This document shows positions 6,895 through 13,261 of a stretch of 16,716 nucleotides of DNA, in pieces; position 1 is the first letter of the stretch, and each line of letters starts with the position of its first letter. Source of the stretch: an uncultured Eubacteriales bacterium. GTDB taxonomy: Bacteria; Bacillota; Clostridia; Christensenellales; CAG-917. Made by a program: the position numbers and the translations under genes. The stretch lies in contig URNP01000028.1 of the NCBI GenBank assembly GCA_900549225.1, forward strand, positions 1 to 16,716. The letters run 5' to 3'. The notes under the pieces are model-generated. The model worked only from the letters and a program-made list of their open reading frames with translations. It was not told where the DNA came from and ran no database searches.

Positions 6895-7980
6895 TCACCA
6901 ACTACGCGCCACTTCCACCAAAACGTCGTTTTCAACGTCAAGACCTTCGAGCGTGGATTCAAAAAGTTTGCCTTTGAGCGCACGCGTCTTTTCGTTGTCG
7001 AGAGATGCCGTCGGAAAATATTTCCCATCCTCCGTCTTTACGGGCACAAAGAACGAGTCAAACACCCAGTCAAGCGTAATATTGTGAATATCCCCCACTT
7101 TTCCGTACTCTCTTTGCAGACCTTTGAGAATAGTCCAAACGCCCGTGTCGTAGAGTTTGTCCTTACATGCCTTTTTGCGCTCTTTGTCATCGTCGAGGAA
7201 CTGGTCGTACGCCATAGGCATACCGCAATACACGTCGATAACCACGTTTTTCTCGTCTGCGAGATATTGCATAGCGTCCGCAACGACTTCGGTGCAGGAC
7301 CTACCGTTGATTTTTTCGCCGAGGTTTTCTATTCTGTCGCCCTTGATACCGCCGCCGCTATATTTGAGAACAGCGTCTCCGAAATAGGGATCTGCGTAAG
7401 TCATACGCTTTGGCAAGCAAGTTTTCGGCACGATACCCTGTTCCGCCATTTTCGCAAGCAAATATGCGGTTGCGGTCGAAGTATGTGCGCCGTAACTGTG
7501 CGAGATGAAGGTCACGTCCCCCGTGTAATCCTTAAAGCAAGCGGCGTATTCCCTTGCAAAACGGCACGCCACCGAGTGCGAGTCCTCGTATCCCATCCAT
7601 ATATAGTTGAAAAGGCTTTGCAACGCTTGAGCGTGATTTGTGTAGTTGAGTGAGCATACGTTGTAGCCTTGCGCTTTTGCTTTCCGCACGAACTCGCCGT
7701 CGCCTGCAACGTTATCGGGGTTTTCTGGTTTTGTGTGAATCCATCCGTGGAAATACGCAACGGTCGGCTTTTTCTCATCGAAAAACTCTTCCGTAATATC
7801 CTCGGAATATCTGGCGTGATTGCCGTCGTTATCAAAGAAGTACAAGCCGATATCGCTTGACGTATCGACGCTCAGATCAGACTCCATTTTCACGGACTCT
7901 TCCTTGTCGCACGCGCCGAGCGCGAAGCAAACAGCAATAATGCAAATCACGGCCAAAATGCCTTCAATGGTTTTTCTCAT
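6895..7980 (-). CDS. Predicted lipoprotein with alpha/beta-hydrolase fold
   Basis: A 361-residue protein. Residues 1-23 are a lipoprotein signal peptide (MRKT, hydrophobic core, LGAC lipobox with Cys24), so it is probably anchored on the outer face of the membrane. The mature part has strand and loop FHGW (77-80, oxyanion-type), a nucleophile elbow SHSYG (160-164, Ser162) and plausible acid and base at Asp197 (YADPYF) and His299 (DIHN), as in lipases/esterases. The substrate is unknown. I chose the ATG at 7978-7980 because AAGGAG lies just upstream and the lipoprotein signal begins there; a longer reading to 8052 would add 24 residues running through repeat copy B. A short inverted repeat, ACAATATTATTGT (7991-8003), lies before the ribosome binding site. 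Confidence 0.8.
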   Translation of the reverse strand: MRKTIEGILAVICIIAVCFALGACDKEESVKMESDLSVDTSSDIGLYFFDNDGNHARYSEDITEEFFDEKKPTVAYFHGWIHTKPENPDNVAGDGEFVRKAKAQGYNVCSLNYTNHAQALQSLFNYIWMGYEDSHSVACRFAREYAACFKDYTGDVTFISHSYGAHTSTATAYLLAKMAEQGIVPKTCLPKRMTYADPYFGDAVLKYSGGGIKGDRIENLGEKINGRSCTEVVADAMQYLADEKNVVIDVYCGMPMAYDQFLDDDKERKKACKDKLYDTGVWTILKGLQREYGKVGDIHNITLDWVFDSFFVPVKTEDGKYFPTASLDNEKTRALKGKLFESTLEGLDVENDVLVEVARSW

Positions 7981-8017
7981 AATTCTCCTTACAATATTAT
8001 TGTTATGGCGTTTTGCC

Positions 8018-8075
8018 CATATGTTTCGGGTGTGAGCAGAGGCCACTCGCAATTATTAATTATTAATTATTAATT
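8018..8075 (-). repeat. Intergenic repeat copy B (three heptamers)
   Basis: Three AATTATT heptamers (8051-8071) plus AATT, preceded on the plus strand by CATATGTTTCGGGTGTGA and a G+C-rich block. It is the best match to copy A and carries one extra heptamer. On the minus strand it supplies the stop codon (TTA at 8070-8072) of the RNA methyltransferase gene, whose reading ends Asn-TAA-TAA. Three heptamers place stop codons in all three minus-strand frames. Confidence 0.82.
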
Positions 8076-9500
8076 CCCGATAGTTAATTCGCAAAAAACT
8101 TCGACGTTGCTCGTTTGCGGAAACATATCGTAAGGCACGACCCTGTTCACGACGTAGTTTTGCGACAGAATTTTCAGATCTCTCGCAAGCGTTTGAGGGT
8201 TGCAACTCACGTACACGATTTTCTCGATTTTTGCCTCTATCGCGCTTTCGAGCACGCTCTTATCGCACCCTTTTCTTGGCGGATCGAGCACGAGAGCAAG
8301 CGGTCTGCGCGCCGTTTTTTGCGTTTTTTCTCCGAGATAAAACGGCGACGAGGTGATTTCGTCGGGCAAAGATTCCTCTTCCTCATCCGAGTGCTTTGAC
8401 AGTGCTTTGACGTAGTTTGCCACGTCGTCGCACACGCACTTGACTCTGCCGTCTATGCCGAGCGATTTCATAAGCGCGATAGCGTTCTCCACGGCGCTCG
8501 GTTCGATTTCCACCGAGGTGATATTTGCCTCTTTCAGTCGCATTGCGATCTGTGCGGTCAGAAGTCCCACGCCCGAGTAGAATTCGAGTATATCTCCGTC
8601 AAAATCCTTTAGCGTCTTGCACACTTCGTCGTAGATTGCGTCGCGCACGTCGTTATTCACTTGCAAAAACGAGAGTGGCGAAACGATTGCGTCAAACGGA
8701 CCGAGATTTTGCTTTTTCTCCTTGCCGTAAACGAGTTTCACGTCCTTTCCGAAGATGACGTTGGTATTTTTCGTGTTTTCGCTTACGTACACGCATACGC
8801 CTGCAAACTCTTTTCCGAGATTTTGACAAAGTTCGTCAAGTTTCGGCACAAAAGACGAATTTACGACTAGCGTCACCGACAGCGTATCGAGATTTCTTGC
8901 CACGACGTGACGAAGAATGCCTTTCCCGCTCCCCTCGTCGTACACGCTTATACGGTTTGCGTTTGCCCAATCCGTGACGATAGCGATGAGTTTTGCCGCC
9001 CACTCGCCGTGCAGAGCGCACCATTTCATAGGCACGACGGAGTGCGTGCGCTTCTCGTAGAAGCCGAGCGTAACTCTGCCCGTTTTGCGTTTATATCCGA
9101 AAGGAAGCGCGATTTTATTGCGATATTCCCAATCGTTGAGGCGCACCACGTCGTCAACTTCGACGTCGAGACCGCCCGTCTTTTTGAGTGCGTTTTCGAC
9201 GTTTGCCTTTTTGATTGCGAGTTGGCACTCTCTCGAAACGTGTTGCAAATCGCAACCGCCGCAAGTGCCGAAATAGGTGCATTTCGGTTTAATTCTATAC
9301 GGAGATGGCTTTTCGACTTCGATGAGGTCTGCAAAAGCGTAGTCTTTTTTTGCATAGCGAATACGGGCGCGAATAATCTCGCCCTTGATTGCAAACGGCA
9401 CGAAAACGGCGTACGAGCCGATTTTCACGATACCTTCGCCCTCGCTTGCAAAATCGCAAACTTCCCCTTCGATTACGTCTCCTACTGCAACCGTCAGCAC
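8070..9500 (-). CDS. 23S rRNA (uracil-5-)-methyltransferase, TrmA/RlmD/RlmCD family
   Basis: A 476-residue SAM-dependent RNA uracil-C5 methyltransferase. The order is an N-terminal TRAM RNA-binding domain (about 1-62), a Cys cluster for a [4Fe-4S] centre (Cys74, Cys80, Cys83, and Cys161 in KWCALH), and a SAM-binding loop LEFYSGVGLL (305-314). LDPPRKGC (405-412) and VSCNPQTLARDL (431-442) follow, with catalytic Cys433; the general-base Glu lies in NVEVFCE near the end. It probably makes m5U in 23S rRNA; which uridine cannot be told. An acidic insert of about 30 residues (369-398) precedes LDPPR. The start is GTG behind GGAG; it overlaps the end of the alpha/beta-hydrolase gene by 7 nt. The stop lies within repeat copy B. 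Confidence 0.92.
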   Translation of the reverse strand: MLTVAVGDVIEGEVCDFASEGEGIVKIGSYAVFVPFAIKGEIIRARIRYAKKDYAFADLIEVEKPSPYRIKPKCTYFGTCGGCDLQHVSRECQLAIKKANVENALKKTGGLDVEVDDVVRLNDWEYRNKIALPFGYKRKTGRVTLGFYEKRTHSVVPMKWCALHGEWAAKLIAIVTDWANANRISVYDEGSGKGILRHVVARNLDTLSVTLVVNSSFVPKLDELCQNLGKEFAGVCVYVSENTKNTNVIFGKDVKLVYGKEKKQNLGPFDAIVSPLSFLQVNNDVRDAIYDEVCKTLKDFDGDILEFYSGVGLLTAQIAMRLKEANITSVEIEPSAVENAIALMKSLGIDGRVKCVCDDVANYVKALSKHSDEEEESLPDEITSSPFYLGEKTQKTARRPLALVLDPPRKGCDKSVLESAIEAKIEKIVYVSCNPQTLARDLKILSQNYVVNRVVPYDMFPQTSNVEVFCELTIGN

Positions 9501-10714
9501 TTTATTTCTCCACTCAAAGATTTTTTGTATTGCGTCATAAAGGTTTCCACTCTCTTATAGCCCTCGCTCATATCGATTCCGAGGTCTTTTTCAAGCCTGA
9601 AATACCAATTGTACAGCGCGAGCGCGTCCTTTCTTGCAGGAGCATACGGGAAGCGAAGCACGTAGCAATGGTCGGAGCGGAATAGATTTTTGCCCACGGT
9701 ATACTCGTTTTTGACGCCTGCTTTGCTCAAAGCCTCGCCCATACGTTTTGCCTCGCCCAAGCACAAAAAGTCGGTCATACCGCCGCTGTTGTAGCAAGGC
9801 GGAAATTCTGCGTTGAGGTAGTTGTACGGGTCGCTTTGCTTGTAGAATTCCCAATTACGGAACGCTTTTCTGCTCTTTTTGCCCGACACGTATCTCACGA
9901 TAAGCGTGTTGGTGAGCGGAATCCTGTACATAACCTCGAAACTGAACGCACCGCTCACGAAGATAAGTCCCGCAGGCTTCGTTTTCGTGGTGGGGATTCC
10001 GAGCGTTTTCACATATTCGTCGCTCGTAGCGGCGCAACCGATGCACGCTGCCAAGTGCCCGCCCGACGAGTCACCCGTGACCGTTATATTGTTTTCGTCG
10101 ATTCCGAATCTCTCTTTGTTGTCGCAAAGAAAGTTGTATGCGTCGATGCAATCCTCTAGGTCCTTCGGAAAGAACACTTCCGGGCAAAGTCTGTGGTCTA
10201 TGACTGCAACCACCGCGCCCATAGCCGCAAAGCATCTTGCATACCCGTCACGACGCAAACGATTGTGAATCATCCAGCCGCCTCCGGGGATATCCATAAC
10301 GCAAGGCGATTTTTCTGCAACGGGATGAGACGGATAATAAATATCCATCACCAGTTCTTTGCCTTGGGCCGTCTTGTATACGACGTCTTTTTCGATTTTT
10401 ATTTCCTTGTTGAAAGGGGTTCTGCCGTTCGGCTCTGCCCTATCCTCTTCAAAAAAGTCGAATATGTCCGCCATAATCGGACGACGGAGCATACCGTAGT
10501 CTTTTCTGAATGCTTTTTCAAGCGCTTTACTCTTTGATTTGAGCGCTTTTTTATCTGCTTTGAATTGCGCTTTGAGGACTTTTCTGCCCTTGCGCATATC
10601 GTCGATAGTTGCGTTTTCATTTTCAAAAAGCGCAACCATATCGTTTACGAATTCTTTTTTGAGTTGCTTTTTGCCCGTACGGTAATCTGCTGCAAAATAC
10701 TCGTATTGTTTCAT
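9494..10714 (-). CDS. Alpha/beta-hydrolase (esterase/lipase, HSL-like) with charged helical N-terminus
   Basis: A 406-residue protein. Residues 1-75 are highly charged and helical, rich in Lys with heptad-like spacing (coiled-coil-like), and are not part of the esterase core. The core has PGGGW (143-147) in the position of the usual HGGGW oxyanion motif, GDSSGG (214-219, Ser216 nucleophile), Asp315 in GGMTDFL and His349 in SDHCY as a likely triad. The substrate is unknown; a carboxylester is likely. No signal peptide is visible, so it is cytoplasmic. I chose the ATG at 10712-10714 with AGGGG just upstream over a start 14 codons earlier, which would lie inside a 13-bp hairpin. It overlaps and is probably coupled to the methyltransferase gene. 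Confidence 0.82.
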   Translation of the reverse strand: MKQYEYFAADYRTGKKQLKKEFVNDMVALFENENATIDDMRKGRKVLKAQFKADKKALKSKSKALEKAFRKDYGMLRRPIMADIFDFFEEDRAEPNGRTPFNKEIKIEKDVVYKTAQGKELVMDIYYPSHPVAEKSPCVMDIPGGGWMIHNRLRRDGYARCFAAMGAVVAVIDHRLCPEVFFPKDLEDCIDAYNFLCDNKERFGIDENNITVTGDSSGGHLAACIGCAATSDEYVKTLGIPTTKTKPAGLIFVSGAFSFEVMYRIPLTNTLIVRYVSGKKSRKAFRNWEFYKQSDPYNYLNAEFPPCYNSGGMTDFLCLGEAKRMGEALSKAGVKNEYTVGKNLFRSDHCYVLRFPYAPARKDALALYNWYFRLEKDLGIDMSEGYKRVETFMTQYKKSLSGEIKC

Positions 10715-10732
10715 AAAACCCCTTATCCTTGC

Positions 10733-10763
10733 GTTCTCGTTGCGAGAGATTCGCAACGAGAAC
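10733..10763. other. 13-bp perfect hairpin upstream of the alpha/beta-hydrolase gene
   Basis: GTTCTCGTTGCGA (10733-10745) and its exact complement (10751-10763) flank a 5-base loop. On the minus strand it ends 18 bases before the hydrolase ATG and just before its ribosome binding site. There is no T-run, so it is not an obvious intrinsic terminator. It could be a 5'-UTR structure, an RNA processing site or a protein-binding inverted repeat. Confidence 0.65.
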
Positions 10764-10787
10764 TACGTTAGTTGTTTTGTTGATTTC

Positions 10788-10810
10788 ACGACTCAACTTT
10801 GTTAAGTCGT
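10788..10810 (-). other. Second hairpin in the PPi-PFK/hydrolase spacer
   Basis: ACGACTCAAC (10788-10797) and GTTAAGTCGT (10801-10810) pair around TTT. The single non-Watson-Crick position is a G.U wobble in minus-strand RNA but a C.A mismatch in plus-strand RNA, which favours a structure in the minus-strand transcript. It lies between repeat copy C and the 13-bp hairpin. Confidence 0.5.
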
Positions 10811-10853
10811 TTCGGATTAAGGCTTCGCCTTCCGCAATTATTAATTATTAATT
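10811..10853 (-). repeat. Intergenic repeat copy C (heptamers plus hairpin)
   Basis: Two AATTATT heptamers (10836-10849) plus AATT follow TTCGG and a compact hairpin, AAGGC-TTC-GCCTT (10819-10831), on the plus strand. On the minus strand the unit starts 18 bp after the PPi-phosphofructokinase stop. The stem sequence is unrelated to that of copy D, but the layout (CCGAA, stem, loop, stem, GCGG, heptamers) is the same. Confidence 0.78.
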
Positions 10854-10871
10854 GCCGATTCTCACGCAAAA

Positions 10872-12125
10872 TCATTTATTCGCATACACTCTCTTCAAGC
10901 GTGCAAATCTCGGAAGTCCGTTTTCAAGCGGTGCTTTTGCGTCGCCTTGGATGAGCGGAAGCGCGTATTTGACGAATTCTTCGCTCACGTTCGTTCCGTT
11001 TTGAGTTATCCACTCGAGCGGCACTTTCTTTTCGGTGTTTGCGGCAAGTTCGAGAGGCATAAGCACGTTTTTGCAAACGTAGTTGCCGTTTTCGTCCGTT
11101 TCACGCTTGAAGATAACCATCTTATCGGTTTCGCCTTCGCACGCGCTCTTGACCGCAAATGCGCCTGCGTTGAACGCCTCTTCCACGTCGTTTTTGGACG
11201 CGAGATGAGCGCCGCAGCGTTGCATAAGGCTGAGTTCGATTCCTCTCGTCTTAAATCCCGTTTTCTCTTTGATGAGGTTTGCAAGAATTGCAGCGACGCC
11301 GCCGAGTTGAGCGTGGCCGAAACTATCTCTTGCCGCCGCCGCGCCGAGGCTCTCGCAGATGAGCGTTCCGTTTTTGTCGTGAATGCCTTCGGACACCACT
11401 GCGATACATTTATTTCCGTTTGCGGCGCATACCGCTTTGACATCGTCGACGAATTTATCCACGTCGAAGTCGGTTTCGGGCAAATAGATAAGGTCTGCGC
11501 CAAGTCCGTTCACGCCTGCCAAAGCGGCGCTTGCGGTGAGCCAGCCTGCGTGTCTGCCCATAGCCTCGATGACGCACACCATAGGCGTGTCGTACACTTT
11601 TGCGTCGAGGTTGACTTCCATAATCGTCGTTGCGATATATTTTGCCGCGCTTGCGTATCCGGGGCAATGGTCGGTGCCGAAGAGGTCGTTATCGATGGTT
11701 TTCGGCACGCCGATGACGTTGCACTCGTAGCCTACCGATTGCAAATACTTGCTGATTTTGTTGCAAGTGTCCATACTGTCGTTGCCGCCGTTGTAGAAGA
11801 AATAGCGCACGTCGTACTTTTTGAACACTTCGAGAATACGCTTATAGTCTGTGTCGTCAACCGAAGCGTCTTTGAGTTTATAACGCACCGAACCCAGAGC
11901 GGACGAGGGCGTATATTTGAGAAGTTCGAGTTCTTTTTCGTCCTCTTTTGACATATCGAAGAATTTCTCGTTGAGAAGACCGACGATACCGTGTTCGAGG
12001 CCGTAGACCGCCGTGATGTTTTCTTGCTTCAAAGCCTCGATAAAAACGCCTGCCGCACTGCTGTTGATGACAGAAGTCGGGCCGCCGCTTTGACCGAACA
12101 TACAAGCACCTTTCAAGTTTTTCAT
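10872..12125 (-). CDS. pfp: 6-phosphofructokinase, pyrophosphate-dependent type
   Basis: A 417-residue PFK-family enzyme that phosphorylates fructose 6-phosphate to the 1,6-bisphosphate reversibly. The evidence for PPi use is Asp116 in GGNDS (113-117), where ATP enzymes have Gly (GGDGS), and Lys142 in PKTIDND (141-147), where ATP enzymes have Gly (PGTIDND). Asp145 is the catalytic base, and MGRHAGW (189-195) binds the sugar phosphate. Position 115 is Asn where many PFKs have Asp. The protein is cytoplasmic and glycolytic/gluconeogenic. The ATG is preceded by AAGGAG. It lies 72 bp downstream of pfkA, so the cell probably makes both ATP- and PPi-type enzymes. Donor use is inferred from these residues. 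Confidence 0.9.
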   Translation of the reverse strand: MKNLKGACMFGQSGGPTSVINSSAAGVFIEALKQENITAVYGLEHGIVGLLNEKFFDMSKEDEKELELLKYTPSSALGSVRYKLKDASVDDTDYKRILEVFKKYDVRYFFYNGGNDSMDTCNKISKYLQSVGYECNVIGVPKTIDNDLFGTDHCPGYASAAKYIATTIMEVNLDAKVYDTPMVCVIEAMGRHAGWLTASAALAGVNGLGADLIYLPETDFDVDKFVDDVKAVCAANGNKCIAVVSEGIHDKNGTLICESLGAAAARDSFGHAQLGGVAAILANLIKEKTGFKTRGIELSLMQRCGAHLASKNDVEEAFNAGAFAVKSACEGETDKMVIFKRETDENGNYVCKNVLMPLELAANTEKKVPLEWITQNGTNVSEEFVKYALPLIQGDAKAPLENGLPRFARLKRVYANK

Positions 12126-12197
12126 AGTTTCTCCTTATTCCGCGCAAGGCGGATTTGGTATTTATATCTTTTTATTTTTTTCGTATTGAATTTGTTT

Positions 12198-13184
12198 TTA
12201 TCTAGATATGATTTGTGCGATTTCGTAGAGTCTTTCGTCAAAACCTTTCTTGCACGCAAGCGCTTCTAGAACGGTCGTATCGAAGATTTCGCCGCCTTTT
12301 ATGCCGATAACTCTGCCGCTTTGACCGCACTCGATAAGTTCCACCGCTCTGCACGCCATTTTCGCCGCGAGAACTCTGTCCTCGACCGTCGGATTTCCGC
12401 CTCTTTGCATCCACTTAAGAGCCATATGATTGACTCTTCTTCCCGTTGCGTCGCTTATCTTTTGGGTGAGTTCGTCGGTAAGTTCGGTCTTGCCTTCCGC
12501 AAGCACGATGATTGACGAGGATTTGCCTCTGTCAAAGCCGTCTTTGATGGTCTTCGCAACCTCGTCAACGTCCGTGGGAACTTCGGGAACGATGACGTAT
12601 TCCGCGCCGCCCGCAACCGCGCTGTTGAGAGCGATATTTCCGCACTCTCTGCCCATAACTTCCAAAATCATGATTCTGTCGTGAGAAGTGATGGTATCGC
12701 GGAGTTTGAGAATCGCGTCCACGACCGTATTGCACGCCGTATCGAATCCAATCGTCGAATCGGTATATCCCATATCGTTGTCAATCGTGCCGGGGATACC
12801 GATGACGTTGAGAGGAGTCTGCTCGTGCATAGCCTCAACGCCTCTGAAAGAGCCGTCGCCGCCGATAACGATGAGGTTTTCGATGCCCTTGTCAAGAAGG
12901 TTTTTCACTGCGTTTTTCATAACCTCGGGGTCTGTGAATTCAGGGCATCTCGACGAGCGAAGAATCGTACCGCCCGCATGCACGCAGTTTGACACGCTCG
13001 AGTATTCCATCTTGAAAATCTCGTCGTTCACGAGGCCTTTGTAGCCGTGCTTAACGCCGTACACTTCAAATCCGTGATTGAGTCCGTATCTTACGCAAGC
13101 ACGCAAGCAAGCGTTCATACCGCTGGCGTCGCCGCCGCTGGTAAGCACTGCAAATTTTTTAGGTTGAGAATTGTTTTTTGCCAT
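12198..13184 (-). CDS. pfkA: ATP-dependent 6-phosphofructokinase
   Basis: A 328-residue enzyme of the bacterial PfkA type (usual length about 320). It commits fructose 6-phosphate to glycolysis using ATP. The visible motifs are LTSGGDASGMNA (14-25), GGTILRSSRCPEF (71-83), GGDGS (108-112, Gly at the ATP-type position), PGTIDND (131-137, Gly at the ATP-type position, with the catalytic Asp) and MGRECGNIA. I chose the ATG at 13182-13184 with AGAGGT six bases upstream over a start six codons earlier. The gene follows dnaE, a gene order often seen in Firmicutes, where pyruvate kinase commonly comes next; here a PPi-type PFK comes next instead. Confidence 0.95.
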   Translation of the reverse strand: MAKNNSQPKKFAVLTSGGDASGMNACLRACVRYGLNHGFEVYGVKHGYKGLVNDEIFKMEYSSVSNCVHAGGTILRSSRCPEFTDPEVMKNAVKNLLDKGIENLIVIGGDGSFRGVEAMHEQTPLNVIGIPGTIDNDMGYTDSTIGFDTACNTVVDAILKLRDTITSHDRIMILEVMGRECGNIALNSAVAGGAEYVIVPEVPTDVDEVAKTIKDGFDRGKSSSIIVLAEGKTELTDELTQKISDATGRRVNHMALKWMQRGGNPTVEDRVLAAKMACRAVELIECGQSGRVIGIKGGEIFDTTVLEALACKKGFDERLYEIAQIISR

Positions 13185-13212
13185 AAGATTACCTCTTTGC
13201 AATAAAATTTTT

Positions 13213-13261
13213 ATTCGGGGGTGTGGGGCAAAGCCCCACCCACAATTATTAATTATTAATT
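13213..13261 (-). repeat. Intergenic repeat copy D (heptamers plus strong hairpin)
   Basis: Two AATTATT heptamers (13244-13257) plus AATT follow a hairpin GTGGGGC-AAA-GCCCCAC (13223-13239) on the plus strand. On the minus strand it supplies the dnaE stop (TTA at 13256-13258) and lies between dnaE and pfkA. An A+T palindrome (13201-13215, AATAAAA-T-TTTTATT) lies beside it. The stem is strong, but no T-run follows directly on the minus strand, so it is not a standard intrinsic terminator. Confidence 0.82.

Noticed and set aside
7981..8052. A longer lipoprotein start at 8052
   Set aside because: It would add 24 residues from repeat copy B and place the lipoprotein signal internally; the ATG at 7980 has AAGGAG and begins the signal peptide exactly.
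10947..11951. A plus-strand open frame of 334 codons opposite the PPi-phosphofructokinase
   Set aside because: Its composition is like the dnaE shadow (Val/His/Phe/Arg rich), it has no recognisable motif, and it is fully covered by a confident gene.
12135..12150. Short hairpin TCCGC-GCAAG-GCGGA upstream of the PPi-PFK gene
   Set aside because: A 5-bp stem is too short to claim a function, though it lies in the leader next to the ribosome binding site.
13223..13239. The hairpin of repeat copy D as an intrinsic terminator for dnaE
   Set aside because: The stem is strong, but on the minus strand it is followed by C-rich sequence and not a T-run, and its position inside a four-copy repeat explains it better.
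6835..13261. The AATTATT repeats as a CRISPR array
   Set aside because: Copies are 1-3 kb apart with whole genes between them, and the unit is a short heptamer tract with no spacers of even length.
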